A stretch of 57,614 bases of DNA from Haloarchaeobius iranensis (GTDB taxonomy: Archaea > Halobacteriota > Halobacteria > Halobacteriales > Natrialbaceae): positions 1 to 57,614 of the forward strand of contig NZ_FNIA01000020.1 in NCBI RefSeq assembly GCF_900103505.1, written 5' to 3'. Position numbers and translations under genes: made by a program. Shown here one piece after another: positions 23,399-32,570 of this stretch (positions are counted from its first letter, which is position 1; each line of letters starts with the position of its first letter). A model generated the notes under the pieces. The model did no database searches. It was not told where the DNA came from and saw only the letters and a program-made list of their open reading frames with translations.

Positions 23399-24493
23399 AT
23401 GAACGAGGAACTCATCGCTGACGAGGACATGCCGCTGGCGCGGAAGTCCATCCTGCCGGGCACCGGCTTCTTCGTGCCGGACGAGGTCGACGAGGAGCGA
23501 CGCGAGCGAGAGGCCCGCGAGGCCCTGGACGGCAAGTCCGTGGCCGTCGTGGCCGACCCCGACGCCGACGGGCTGGCCTGCGTCGCGCTGCTGCGGGAGG
23601 CCTTCGGCGAGGCCGGGCTGGTCCCGGCCGGCCCGCACGACCTGGAAGAGGGTATAGAGCTCGTCGCCGAGTTCGGCGAGCCCGGACTGGACGTGTTCGT
23701 CTGCGACCTCTGCCCGGACAAGTTCGAGTACGTCGAGGACGAGCTCGACATGCTGCTGGAGACGGCCGACAGCGTGCGCTGGTTCGACCACCACCAGTGG
23801 GACCCCGAGGTCGAGCAGGCCGTCCGCGACGCGGGCGTCGACCTCGTCATCGGCGACGGCGAGGCGGAGTGCACCGCCGACGTGGCCGTGCGCTCGCTCG
23901 ACCACGAGTTCGACGAGCGGTGGGTCGACCTCGCCGCGGTCACCCGCGACCACGACCTCTGGCTGCGCGAGGACGAGCGTTCCGACGACCTCGCGGACCT
24001 CGCGTACTGGCTCGACCCCGACGAGTACGTCGACATCATCAGCGAGGGCGGCGCGGACCTCCCGCCCGAAACCCAAGAACTGCTCGCCGAACGCCGCGTC
24101 GAGAAGGAGGCGCTCATCGAGAAGGCCGTCGACCGCGGCGAGCTGAAGGAAGTGAACGGCTGGACCGTCGGCGTCACCTACGGCCGCTGCTCCCAGAACG
24201 AGGTCGCCGAGGCGTTCCGCGAGCAGGGCGCGGTCGCCAGCGTGGTCGTGAAACCCGCCGGCTCCGCCTCAATCCGCGGCACCGACGCGTTCGAGCGCTG
24301 CCACGAGGTCGCCGCGCAGGTCAACGGCGGCGGCCACCCCAAGGCGGCCGGCTGCAAGCCCGACATCTACGACGACATGCTCGACATGGCCCACCACTGG
24401 ACGACCCGCGGCGCGACCGCGAAGCAGGTCATCCTCGACGGCTTCCGGAACTTAGAGCCCGAGGACAGCGAGGGCGTCGAGACGGAGCGGTAA
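23399..24493 (+). CDS. DHH-family phosphoesterase
   Basis: The product has 364 residues. The DHH domain shows VADPDADGLACVALL, the acidic CDLCPDKFEY, and VRWFDHHQWDPE; the DHHA1 domain has the QVNGGGHPKAAGCKPD motif. These are metal-dependent phosphodiesterases of the RecJ/NrnA superfamily, acting on single-stranded nucleic acid or nucleotides. ATG at 23399, five to ten bases after a GGGG tract. Archaeal members are diverse, so RecJ-like or oligonucleotide roles cannot be told apart. Confidence 0.9.
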   Translation: MNEELIADEDMPLARKSILPGTGFFVPDEVDEERREREAREALDGKSVAVVADPDADGLACVALLREAFGEAGLVPAGPHDLEEGIELVAEFGEPGLDVFVCDLCPDKFEYVEDELDMLLETADSVRWFDHHQWDPEVEQAVRDAGVDLVIGDGEAECTADVAVRSLDHEFDERWVDLAAVTRDHDLWLREDERSDDLADLAYWLDPDEYVDIISEGGADLPPETQELLAERRVEKEALIEKAVDRGELKEVNGWTVGVTYGRCSQNEVAEAFREQGAVASVVVKPAGSASIRGTDAFERCHEVAAQVNGGGHPKAAGCKPDIYDDMLDMAHHWTTRGATAKQVILDGFRNLEPEDSEGVETER

Positions 24494-24550
24494 GGGTCAC
24501 GACTTCTTTCCTGGAACAAGACACTTATCCCGTTAGTGGGAACTACCACC

Positions 24551-25231
24551 ATGGACCGCCGTCGGCTCCTCACCAGTCTCGGACTGGTCGCTCTCCCGGG
24601 GTGTTCCGCACTGGATGGTCCGGAGACAGAAGCCGAGATGACGAGTGACACGACCACAACGCCCCCCGAGACGACGGCAACGCCGACGGCGACACCGACC
24701 GCGGAACCGACGGCGACCGTCGAACCGCCGGACTCCATCGCCGACGCGAACATCTCCTTCCACGTCGAGACGCTGCGCGAGGCGACTTCGGAGCACCCGG
24801 CGGAGATAGAGATCGGCGTCACGAACGAGGGGCGACCCCGGGACCTGAACTTCGTCGGCTCCGCGCCGCTGTCCTCGGAGTTCGTCGGCGACGGACCCGA
24901 ACCGGAAGGGCTACTCCTGGCACCACACGAGCGTCACGATGCGGCCATCATCGACGAGAACGGGGACCACGAGTTCACCGTGGTCCCAGGCTCCCGACGA
25001 GGGGAGTGCTGGAACCGAATCGACATCCCGTACAGCCCGCCGAACAGCGGCTTCAAGATCATTCTGGGCCGAGAGGAGACGTTCACCAACACGTACTCGG
25101 TGCTCGTCAACAGTCCCCGTGGCTGTATCCCTGCGGGCGAGTACACCTTCGAGAGCGAGTTTCAGATACCGGACGATGGCCTCGTCGAGTTCGCCTGGGA
25201 GTTCTCGCTGACGTATCCGGTGACGGTGTAG
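24551..25231 (+). CDS. Predicted Tat lipoprotein
   Basis: ATG 24551 starts MDRRRLLTSLGLVALPGCSA, a twin-arginine signal with a lipobox Cys at ~18. A Thr/Pro-rich linker (TTTTPPETTATPTATPTAEP) links to a ~160-residue beta-rich domain with NEGRPRDLNFVGSAPL, a pattern seen in extracellular immunoglobulin-like domains. Two cysteines (GECWN; RGCIP) could form a disulfide. Function unknown. Confidence 0.75.
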   Translation: MDRRRLLTSLGLVALPGCSALDGPETEAEMTSDTTTTPPETTATPTATPTAEPTATVEPPDSIADANISFHVETLREATSEHPAEIEIGVTNEGRPRDLNFVGSAPLSSEFVGDGPEPEGLLLAPHERHDAAIIDENGDHEFTVVPGSRRGECWNRIDIPYSPPNSGFKIILGREETFTNTYSVLVNSPRGCIPAGEYTFESEFQIPDDGLVEFAWEFSLTYPVTV

Positions 25232-25344
25232 GCCGTCGCCGACGAACTACGGACGGGGGACAGTCCGAGAGATCGCGAGAGTACGGGTGGCGAACGACTT
25301 CGACGAGTTCTGTGACTGGCTGGACCGGAACACGTAGCACTCGT

Positions 25345-25518
25345 TCACACCGACACCGAGTCGTTGAGCTCCAAGGCGACACCGAGCAGTCCGAGGAGGA
25401 AGCTGGCCATCATCGCTCCCTCGGCGATTCCGACGAGAGACAGGTTCGCCGCCGTGACCGCGACGAGTCCGAGTACCATTGCGAACTTGAGGAGGGTATC
25501 ACCGAACGCGGAGTCCAT
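25345..25518 (-). CDS. 57-residue membrane protein
   Basis: ATG 25516-25518 starts MDSAFGDTLLKFAMVLGLVA, with a second hydrophobic stretch GAMMASFLLGLLGVALELND. Two membrane segments are likely. It shares its length and the (M/V)DS start with the next gene on the same strand, so the two may be distantly related. Function unknown. Confidence 0.5.
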   Translation of the reverse strand: MDSAFGDTLLKFAMVLGLVAVTAANLSLVGIAEGAMMASFLLGLLGVALELNDSVSV

Positions 25519-25594
25519 ACCCGCCTTTGTTCTATTTTCTTATAATTAAGTTGTGGTTGGAGCTGGAACCAGAAGACTATCACCGAACCGGCGT

Positions 25595-25768
25595 TCAGAA
25601 AAGTTCGAGCGACCTCGCAGTGAAGACGGCCCCCGCGATTCCGCACGTGACGACGATGGCCGCGTTCAGCGGATCTGGGTCAGTGTATCGGTAGTGGTAG
25701 TATTGAGTTCCCATCGTAAAGAACATGATTATTTGTCCGATCGTGTATCCGACTCTATCAGAGTCCAC
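25595..25768 (-). CDS. 57-residue membrane protein, neighbour of the previous
   Basis: A GTG at 25766-25768 starts VDSDRVGYTIGQIIMFFTMG, then QYYHYRYTDPDPLNAAIVVT and a second hydrophobic segment ending TARSLELF. The start is uncertain; an ATG 14 codons later is possible. Length matches the neighbour exactly. No family recognised. Confidence 0.4.
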   Translation of the reverse strand: MDSDRVGYTIGQIIMFFTMGTQYYHYRYTDPDPLNAAIVVTCGIAGAVFTARSLELF

Positions 25769-25923
25769 ACACCCGATTGGACCGATATTCAGATAAAATT
25801 TTCCGTTCCCCCGATACTAAATTCTAGGTTGGCAGATATCTGTGGCTGGCACTCAGTTCGACAGTTCGGACATCCATCTCGGAGACGCCGGAGCCGAACG
25901 TCGACGACGGAATACAGAACCGG

Positions 25924-26844
25924 CTACAGTCGCTCCACGACCACGTCCCTGGACGGCAACCCACCGCGCGCACCTTCACCAAGACAGTTCTCTGCCGCCA
26001 CCGCCGCCGCGAACCGCCCTGCCTCACCGGTAGGTTTCCCGTCGAGAATCCACGCATCCACCAGCCCGGCCGAGAACGCGTCGCCGGCACCGGTCGTATC
26101 GACCGCGTCGACCTCGAACGCAGGCACCTCCACGATGTTGCTCCCATCCAGCAACAGCGCGCCGTCCTCGCCACGCGTCAGCGCGGCCCGCGTGACCCCG
26201 CGCTCGCGCAGTTCCGCGGCCGCGTCGCGCCCGTCGCAGCCGAGATAGGAGCGCAGGGGCACCTCGCTCGACACGAAACAGTCCACTACCGGAAGGAGGC
26301 CGTCGATGGTCTCGGGCTCGGTCCCGCGGTCCGCCAGCTCTTCGAGCGGCCCGGCGAGGTCGAAGACGATGGGCGGGAAGCCGTCGTCCGCGCGGGCCGC
26401 CGCGACGAGCCGCGAGACGACCTGGTCGGGGGCGTACGCGCTGGTGAACACCACGTCCGCGTCGCGGCAGTAGTCCAGGGCGTCGTCGTCCAGCCGCAGC
26501 TTCGGGATGCTCTCGCCGCCGGCGATTATCATCCGGCGACCGTCGTCGTCCCGGAGGATCATCGCGTAGCTAGAGCGTTCGTCGCCGCGGGAGACGTGGC
26601 TGGCGTCGATGCCCTCGGCAGCAAGCGAATCGAGAATCCGGTCGCCGTCGTCGTCCCGGCCGACGCGGCTGACGACGCCGGCGTCACGCCCGAGCCGGGC
26701 GCAGGCGGTGGCGACGTTCGCGGCGACACCACCTGCTGCGAGTCGTTCGTCGCGGGCGAACGCGCCGCCGTCGGGTTCCGGCAGGTTCGTCACCGGGTAG
26801 ATGCGGTCGGGGACGGCGCTGCCGACGGCGACGACGGTGGGCAT
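25924..26844 (-). CDS. PfkB-family sugar kinase
   Basis: The 306-residue product shows both PfkB signatures: LAAGGVAANVATACARLGRD near residue 40 and DTTGAGDAFSAGLVDAW near residue 250, whose Asp in GAGD is the catalytic base. The family phosphorylates sugars and nucleosides with ATP. The substrate is not evident; no sugar operon lies beside it. It directly follows the DUF5807-like gene, with no bases between the stop and the ATG, so the two are likely cotranscribed. Confidence 0.88.
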   Translation of the reverse strand: MPTVVAVGSAVPDRIYPVTNLPEPDGGAFARDERLAAGGVAANVATACARLGRDAGVVSRVGRDDDGDRILDSLAAEGIDASHVSRGDERSSYAMILRDDDGRRMIIAGGESIPKLRLDDDALDYCRDADVVFTSAYAPDQVVSRLVAAARADDGFPPIVFDLAGPLEELADRGTEPETIDGLLPVVDCFVSSEVPLRSYLGCDGRDAAAELRERGVTRAALTRGEDGALLLDGSNIVEVPAFEVDAVDTTGAGDAFSAGLVDAWILDGKPTGEAGRFAAAVAAENCLGEGARGGLPSRDVVVERL

Positions 26845-27270
26845 CTACCGGGAGCCGGCGACCCACTTGTGGCTGTACGCCGCGCCGCAGTCACAGCGGG
26901 CGTAGGCGTGGATGACGTCGCCCTCCTCGTAGAGGCCGCCGACCTCCTCGTTCTGCTCCTCGGCGAAGGCGAAGACGTACTCGACGGTGCCGTCGTCACA
27001 GTCGGGACAGTCGCCGGCGGTGAGGTTCGGCGCGATGGTGCCCTCGGTGCCCATCGCCTCCTTCGCGAAGTTCATCGCGTCGGCGCCGGTCGCGGCCGTG
27101 AACGCGTCCCGGCCGCTGTCGCCGTCGACGACGACGACGATGCCGTCGGCGACGCGCTCGCCGTACTTCTCCAGCCGGCCGAGGTCGTCGACGAAGCTGT
27201 CGGCCAGGTAGAGTGCGATGTCCTCGGGCAGCTCGCCCGCCAGAAAGGTCTCGCGGCGTGAGTCGCTCAT
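26845..27270 (-). CDS. DUF5807-like haloarchaeal protein
   Basis: From ATG 27268-27270 the product is 141 residues. It has CPDCDDGTVEYVFAFAEEQN in the middle and YARCDCGAAYSHKWV at the end; the two C-x-(D)-C pairs suggest a zinc site. I associate the order FLAGELPEDIALYLADSF then the cysteine pairs with DUF5807. Its stop abuts the PfkB start. Function unknown. Confidence 0.75.
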   Translation of the reverse strand: MSDSRRETFLAGELPEDIALYLADSFVDDLGRLEKYGERVADGIVVVVDGDSGRDAFTAATGADAMNFAKEAMGTEGTIAPNLTAGDCPDCDDGTVEYVFAFAEEQNEEVGGLYEEGDVIHAYARCDCGAAYSHKWVAGSR

Positions 27271-27660
27271 GGTCGGGATACCGTCTCGACCGATAAAAAG
27301 CACGCGAGTCGCCCCGAGTGGGAAGGTCGGGGCGTGCTCGCAATCGGAATCGCGGTTGCCTCGGGTGTGGGATACACCACGTGGGGTGACCCCGGCGGCG
27401 ACGTGCCGCCAGCGTCGGAATCGCGTTGCCTGGATCGATGCGTCGGGACGACGCCTCATATCCGTTCGTTGGGATGGTTAGCGTGCTGTGCCGTTCCGGG
27501 CGAGTCTACGAGCGCATCCCGTGAGGGACGCGTCGAGCGGTCCTCGTCTCCGGTCGATGTCACCGGCGCATCCCCGGTCCAGTGTGAGACCGGAGGGGAT
27601 GCGCCCGCAGACGGTACTCGGAGCCGACGAAGCTGAGGTGGGAAGGCTCAGCGTCGCCGG
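27271..27660. other. Gene-free stretch downstream of the archaellin genes
   Basis: No credible gene is seen in these 390 bases. A strong hairpin at 27565-27605 is the main feature. Confidence 0.6.
27565..27605 (-). terminator. Nested hairpin after the archaellin operon
   Basis: GGCGCATCCCC (27565-27575) and GGGGATGCGCC (27595-27605) form 11 perfect pairs, and GGTC/GACC add four within. It lies 55 bp beyond the last archaellin stop on the minus strand, so it may end or stabilise that transcript. No long T tract follows. Confidence 0.5.
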
Positions 27661-28278
27661 TTAGACCGCCACGTAGTCCTGGTCGCTGGAGATCGTGTCC
27701 GGCACGTTGACTCCGTAGATGGTTGTCGCACCGGACTGGTCGACGAAGCGGACCGTCGCTTCCTCGCCCTCCTCGAGTTCGTCGCCGAGTGCGGAGCTAC
27801 CCATGTAGATACCGATGACCTTTCGTTCGGACGTCTCGCTGAGCACGACGTCAGACGTGTTGGCGAGATACGCGCTGGTTTCGTCAGTGTTGGCAACCGT
27901 GAAGTTCCCATTCCCGTATCCAGCAGCGGCCGTATCGAAGGTCAACGTCTCCGATATCTCGTCCGTCGTGACCTCCACGGTCGCGTCCTCCAAGTCGAGG
28001 TCGTCCGAACCGGCGGACTTCTTCACGGTGAAGTTGAGGTACTGGACAGTCTGGCTGCCACTGACGTTACCGCTGGCGGAGACTACTTCGATCTGATTGG
28101 AGACCTGTGCCTGCGAGTCCTGGCCCGTGTCGGAGGCCGTGGACTCGAGCAGCCCAGCCGTGTTGATGAGCACGCCCGCGGCGACCGCCGCGACGAGCAC
28201 CATCGCGATGAAGATGATCAGCGTGCCGATACCGACCTGACCGCGGTCGCCGTCGTTCTCGGTGATGTCTGCGAACAT
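27661..28278 (-). CDS. arlA: Archaellin (major filament protein)
   Basis: The 205-residue product starts [20 protein letters not shown], with the class III signal that the prepilin peptidase PibD/FlaK cleaves before [20 protein letters not shown]. The hydrophobic helix then packs in the filament core; the outer domain is acidic and has N-x-T sequons (NVSGSQT). The C-terminus [20 protein letters not shown] is shared with the upstream paralog. It starts three bases after the paralog's stop. The gene is last of the leftward archaellin group. Confidence 0.92.
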   Translation of the reverse strand: MFADITENDGDRGQVGIGTLIIFIAMVLVAAVAAGVLINTAGLLESTASDTGQDSQAQVSNQIEVVSASGNVSGSQTVQYLNFTVKKSAGSDDLDLEDATVEVTTDEISETLTFDTAAAGYGNGNFTVANTDETSAYLANTSDVVLSETSERKVIGIYMGSSALGDELEEGEEATVRFVDQSGATTIYGVNVPDTISSDQDYVAV

Positions 28279-28281
28279 GGA

Positions 28282-28860
28282 TTAGACCTCCACGAACGTC
28301 TCACCGGAGATGCTGTCGGGCACGTTGACCCCGTAGATGGTCGTCGCGCCGGACTGATCCACGAAGCGAACCGTCGCTTCCGAGCCCTCAACGAGGGCAC
28401 TGTCAACGTCGGTCACGTTGATACGGATGCTGACACGCTCGCTCGTATCGTCGAGGACCGCGTCATCGTCGCCCTTCAGCGAGGTCTCGTTGAAGTGCGT
28501 ACTGTTCGCAACTGCACCGTACGAGAGCGTCTGCTGTGCGGTGTCCGACTGGTAGTCGATGGTCGCGTCCTCCAAGTCGATGTTGTCGGAGCCTGCGGAC
28601 TTCTTGACCGTGAAGTTCAGTATCTCGACTGCGTCGTCGCCGTCGGTGTTCTCACCGACAGCCGTGACCACGTCGATCTGATTGGAAACCTGTGCCTGCG
28701 AGTCCTGGCCCGTGTCGGAGGCCGTGGACTCGAGCAGCCCGGCCGTGTTGATGAGCACGCCGGCCGCCACTGCGGCGACGAGCACCATGGCAATGAAGAT
28801 TATCAGGGTGCCGATGCCCACCTGACCGCGTTCGTCGTTGTCTGTTACGTCCACTATCAT
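28282..28860 (-). CDS. arlA: Archaellin, paralog
   Basis: The 192-residue product starts [20 protein letters not shown] and keeps the same N-terminal helix and the [18 protein letters not shown] end as its downstream neighbour. The middle part differs ([14 protein letters not shown] region). The near-identity of helix and C-terminus with divergence between suggests gene duplication with partial conversion. It is separated by three bases from the downstream copy and has about 220 bp of its own upstream sequence. Confidence 0.92.
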   Translation of the reverse strand: MIVDVTDNDERGQVGIGTLIIFIAMVLVAAVAAGVLINTAGLLESTASDTGQDSQAQVSNQIDVVTAVGENTDGDDAVEILNFTVKKSAGSDNIDLEDATIDYQSDTAQQTLSYGAVANSTHFNETSLKGDDDAVLDDTSERVSIRINVTDVDSALVEGSEATVRFVDQSGATTIYGVNVPDSISGETFVEV

Positions 28861-29078
28861 TGGTTTACGTGGGGATGCGCCCCGAATAGGGCAACGGCAC
28901 CTACTACTATCAAGGCCTGTATGGTTTCGAGAGCCGTTTCGATGCTCGACTCACGACTCGATACGGTGCAGGAAATGAATCGGAGTCGTACTGCTGTCTG
29001 TCGAAGTAAGAGTAGTCAGTGTCACGACAGTATCGCTACGGACCGGAGAACAGCATCGCAGAACTACCAGCTGTTCGA

Positions 29079-29522
29079 CTATACTTCCAGCGGCGACGCG
29101 TCCAGCAGTATCCGGAGCGTCTCCTCGGCCTCCATCTCGTCGTCGAGCTCGTCGGCGTACCACGTCAGCAGCGACGTGAACACCTCGCGCACGTCGTCCG
29201 AGCGGATCTCCGTCTGTGCGACGCCGTCGTCGGTCTTCACCGCGATGTCGACGCCGTATCGTTCGTTCGCGTTCGCCAGCGCGTCGGCGGACGCGGGAGC
29301 CCCCGATGGGTCCCCGGACCCGTCGGCCGCCAGCCCGGCCAGCGCCGGGTCGACGTCCGGAAGACGGGTGCCGCCGTGTTGTTCCGCAGACGGACCATCG
29401 CTCGCCGAGACGACGAACCGACCGTCGCCGAGGTCCTCGCAGTGGTCCTCGCTCGGGGTCAGCTCCTCTGGCGAGAGGATGCCGTCGGCGCGTTCGTCCG
29501 TGTGCTTCGTGCGTTCGTTCAT
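29079..29522 (-). CDS. DUF7500-like archaellum-locus protein
   Basis: ATG 29520-29522 starts MNERTKHTDERADGILSPEE. The N-terminal half is disordered and acidic; the C-terminal ~70 residues are ordered (NANERYGVDIAVKTDDGVAQ, then VREVFTSLLTWYADEL and ETLRILLDAS). I associate LSPEEL...RYG-x-D...LLTWYA with haloarchaeal DUF7500, which I recall from motility/chemotaxis regions. It lies 39 bp after the third archaellin and is probably in its transcript. No TM or signal. Confidence 0.65.
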   Translation of the reverse strand: MNERTKHTDERADGILSPEELTPSEDHCEDLGDGRFVVSASDGPSAEQHGGTRLPDVDPALAGLAADGSGDPSGAPASADALANANERYGVDIAVKTDDGVAQTEIRSDDVREVFTSLLTWYADELDDEMEAEETLRILLDASPLEV

Positions 29523-29561
29523 TGGTTGATGTGTGCCCCCGTGAGGCACGGTTTCCCCGCA

Positions 29562-30137
29562 TCAGACGACGACGTACTCCTCGTCGGATATCGACTGCGG
29601 GACGTTGACGCCGTAGAGCGTCTTCGCGCCCGACTGGTCGACGATCTGGAGCATCGCCTCTTCGCCCTCAGCGAGGTGCGTTCCTTCGACTTGTGGACTC
29701 GTGACGTTGATGGAGACGCGGATGCGGTCGGATCGGTCGTTCAGCGTCGTGTTCGAGTCACCGCTCATGTTGATGAGCGAGACTGCGGAGTCGTCGTGCG
29801 ACAGCGTGACTGCTGCCGAGTCCGACACCCACTCGAACGACGCCTTACTCAGGTCTATGTCGCCGGCACCGGCTGCCTGCATCAAGGTGAGATTTACCCT
29901 GTTGACGCCGGTGCCGTCGGCGTTCACCTCGCCGGTCGCGCTGACAGCGACGATGTGATTCGAGACCTGTGACTGTGCGTCGGTACTCGTGTCCGACGCC
30001 TTCGCTTCCAGCATGCCTGCCGTGTTGATGAGCACGCCAGCTGCGACAGCCGCGACCAGGACCATCGCGATAAAGATGATCAAGGTCCCGATGCCGACCT
30101 GCCCGCGGTCACCATCTTGTGGTTCCGTTACGTTCAT
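29562..30137 (-). CDS. arlA: Archaellin, third copy
   Basis: From ATG 30135-30137 the product is 191 residues: [20 protein letters not shown], the archaellin helix, then a more divergent outer domain with [14 protein letters not shown] and NVTSPQ sequons. The C-terminus [20 protein letters not shown] matches the other two. It is the copy nearest the divergent arlCE operon and is separated from the other two by the DUF7500-like gene, so it may be a distinct minor archaellin. Confidence 0.92.
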   Translation of the reverse strand: MNVTEPQDGDRGQVGIGTLIIFIAMVLVAAVAAGVLINTAGMLEAKASDTSTDAQSQVSNHIVAVSATGEVNADGTGVNRVNLTLMQAAGAGDIDLSKASFEWVSDSAAVTLSHDDSAVSLINMSGDSNTTLNDRSDRIRVSINVTSPQVEGTHLAEGEEAMLQIVDQSGAKTLYGVNVPQSISDEEYVVV

Positions 30138-30572
30138 CGGTAATTCACCCCGTGCGAGCAGCTCACTCGCGCCCTCGTGGACACGACCAGCTACGCGTGG
30201 CCCAGCAGGGCCAACCGGGAGTCGGCGAGACGCGATCCAGAGAGAGGCGTCTGCTGCCGACCGCCGCCAACGTCGTTCCCCGTCGTGGGGTGAGCCGATT
30301 CCTCGCATCACAGCGTGGGGGGTTTCCCCGTCGATGACGACGACGGACACGACCATCAACTCCGGTATGCGCTCAGCGTCTGTTTCGACCGTCGACTCAG
30401 TCCTCGATACGCGGGCCGAGTCGGCGTGCGAAGGCGTCCGTACCAATATACCGACATCCGTTCTACGAGGTAGCAGTGACTGCTGGGAGTACAGCGACCG
30501 TCGGCGCACCCGTCCCCGAGACCGGGAGCGACCGCGCCGAGCGTGCACGGGTCTACATCGAGAGGGACAGCA
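30138..30572. promoter_or_regulatory. Divergent promoter region between archaellins and arlCE
   Basis: This 435-bp gap separates leftward archaellin and rightward motor genes. ACCAATATACC at ~30452-30462 looks like a TATA box for the rightward side but is over 100 bp from the arlCE ATG, implying a long leader. No open frame is convincing. A regulator site is expected here but I cannot define one. Confidence 0.45.
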
Positions 30573-31682
30573 ATGGGGCTTCGAGACGTACTCGCTGATT
30601 TCCTCAGCTCGGAGGGACCCCAGGGAGGGGACCCCACCGGGGCGGAGACCGACGAGGGCGACGACGACGAGGAGATGTCGCCCGAACCGGGCTACGACGT
30701 CCCGCTCGATGACCTCGACCAGGAGGAACAGGTCGAGAATCTCGAACACCGCATCGACTCGATGCAGGAGGACCTGGAGCGCAGCAACTCCCAGATAGAG
30801 TCGATCCAGAGCTCCCAGGAGGAGGTAGCCGAGCGCGTCGAGGACGTCAACGGGACGGTGCGACAGTTGCTCGGCATCTACGACCAGCTGACCGCCGGCG
30901 CGAACCCGTTCGTCGAGGGCGGAAGCCAGACCCAGATGAACGACGACGTCGACGGGTTCGGCCTGGGCGGCGAGCCCGACCTCGACGGCGCGACCGGCGA
31001 GATGCCGCCGGCCGACGCGGTCGAGAACGAGACCGAGACGGAAGCCGACGCAGAAGACGAGGAGCCCGCGGACGAGGACCTCGCGGACAACGAGGTCGTC
31101 GTCGAAGCGACCGAGCCGGGCGACGAGAACGCGGTCTCCTTCGACGACCTGAAGTCGGAGGTCGAGGCGGGCGAGGACGACTTCGAGACGGTCGAGGCCG
31201 GCGACGACGGCCAGCAGGCGATACAGGAGGACACCAATGCAGACGACACCCAACTGGAGGTCGAACCACTCTCCGACGAGGCAGCACAGATGAGCGAAGC
31301 AGCCGAGGAGTCGCGCTCGCACGAGCGGGCGTCGAATGGCTCGCGGACCGGGGCAGTCGAGTCACGGTCGGACGCCACCCTCCCGGCCCTCGCTGACACG
31401 TACGCGACTGACATTCTCGTGTTCGAGTGGCTGACCGACCTCGTGACGAGTGCGGGCCCGGCGGCGACGCTGCGGGCCATCGCGTACTACGAGGAGATCG
31501 GGTGGATCTCGCCCGAGGTGAAGGCGTCCCTCGAGGACGCCCTCTCCGGGCCGGACCTCGACATGACCGTCGACCCGAGCCGGGACCCGAACGAACTGAA
31601 CGCGGAGGACCACGCGGAGAGCTACGAGTACATCATGAAACTGGACGCCATCCAGGAGACGATGGACGACACGGGACTGTAA
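30573..31682 (+). CDS. arlCE: Archaellum accessory protein ArlC-ArlE fusion
   Basis: The 369-residue product begins [20 protein letters not shown]. Residues ~50-100 hold a coiled coil ([20 protein letters not shown]) with the FlaC-type pattern. A long acidic linker (~120-270) leads to a FlaD/FlaE domain (residues ~290-365) with [20 protein letters not shown] and [20 protein letters not shown]. In haloarchaea ArlC/D/E link the motor to the chemotaxis adaptor CheF and form the polar switch complex. It opens the arl operon. Confidence 0.88.
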   Translation: MGLRDVLADFLSSEGPQGGDPTGAETDEGDDDEEMSPEPGYDVPLDDLDQEEQVENLEHRIDSMQEDLERSNSQIESIQSSQEEVAERVEDVNGTVRQLLGIYDQLTAGANPFVEGGSQTQMNDDVDGFGLGGEPDLDGATGEMPPADAVENETETEADAEDEEPADEDLADNEVVVEATEPGDENAVSFDDLKSEVEAGEDDFETVEAGDDGQQAIQEDTNADDTQLEVEPLSDEAAQMSEAAEESRSHERASNGSRTGAVESRSDATLPALADTYATDILVFEWLTDLVTSAGPAATLRAIAYYEEIGWISPEVKASLEDALSGPDLDMTVDPSRDPNELNAEDHAESYEYIMKLDAIQETMDDTGL

Positions 31683-31684
31683 CC

Positions 31685-32116
31685 ATGGGATTCAGCACGA
31701 GTGGCTCGGTCGCCATCCTGTTCGTCGGCGCGCTCGTCTGCCTGAGCACCGTCTACCCGGTGGTGGAGACAGCGAACGAACGGGTGACCGAGGCGACCGA
31801 GGCCCGCGACGACCGCGCGCTCGCAGAGGCGAACACCGCCGTGAACGTGACCGACGTCAGCTACAACGCCTCGACCGACACGCTCGTCGTGAACGTCACC
31901 AACACGGGGTCGACGACGCTGTCGGTCGACGGGACCGACCTGCTGTTGGACGGGACATACGTGAGCGGCGCGACGACCCGCGTCGAGGGCGATTCGGGGA
32001 GAACTATCTGGGTGCCGGGCGAGCAGCTCCAGTTCGAGCTGGCCGGCGTCACCAGCGAGCCGGGACGGGTCAAGCTCGTGACCGAGAACGGCATCGCCGA
32101 GACGGAGGTGCTGTGA
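31685..32116 (+). CDS. arlF: Archaellum stator-type protein ArlF
   Basis: The 143-residue product begins MGFSTSGSVAILFVGALVCL, an N-terminal membrane helix, followed by a beta-sandwich domain with NVTDVSYNASTDTLVVNVTN. ArlF binds the S-layer and with ArlG forms the stator. ATG 31685 is two bases after the arlCE stop. The order C/E-F-G-H-I-J fits haloarchaeal operons. Confidence 0.88.
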   Translation: MGFSTSGSVAILFVGALVCLSTVYPVVETANERVTEATEARDDRALAEANTAVNVTDVSYNASTDTLVVNVTNTGSTTLSVDGTDLLLDGTYVSGATTRVEGDSGRTIWVPGEQLQFELAGVTSEPGRVKLVTENGIAETEVL

Positions 32117-32117
32117 G

Positions 32118-32570
32118 ATGGCGAGTACGTCGGTGTCGAGCATGATCCTGTTCATCGCCGCGATGCTCGTCGCGGCGAGCGTCGCGGGCACGCTCGTCAC
32201 GAGCGTCGGCGACGTGAGCGGCTCGATAGACGCCAGGAGCGCCGACGCCGCCCAGACCATCGACACGGAGGTCGACATCATCTCGGACCCGGGAAGCGAG
32301 GCGGTGTACGACGACAGCACGACCACGGTGACGCTGCTCGTGAAGAACACCGGGAACGGCCGGCTGCCGGCGGACGCCTCGAAGCCCGACGTGCTGGTCG
32401 ACGGACAGTACGTCGGCGCGGCCGACCGGACGCTGACCGTCGTCAGCGGCTCGGAGTGGCGGTCGGGCAACGTGGTCCGCCTCGAACTGACCGCCGACCT
32501 CGACCCCGGTGAGCACCGCGTCGTCCTCATCGTCAACGGCGACAGGGAGGTGTTCGAGTTCTACGTATGA
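32118..32570 (+). CDS. arlG: Archaellum stator-type protein ArlG
   Basis: The 150-residue product starts MASTSVSSMILFIAAMLVAA, one membrane segment, then an immunoglobulin-like domain with TTTVTLLVKNTGNGRLPADA. ArlG caps or anchors ArlF in the pseudoperiplasm. One base separates it from arlF, and its stop overlaps the next ATG as ATGA. Confidence 0.88.
   Translation: MASTSVSSMILFIAAMLVAASVAGTLVTSVGDVSGSIDARSADAAQTIDTEVDIISDPGSEAVYDDSTTTVTLLVKNTGNGRLPADASKPDVLVDGQYVGAADRTLTVVSGSEWRSGNVVRLELTADLDPGEHRVVLIVNGDREVFEFYV

Noticed and set aside
29562-31322. A long minus-strand frame from arlCE into the third archaellin
   Set aside because: Only the archaellin part from 30137 has family features; the rest is antisense to arlCE.
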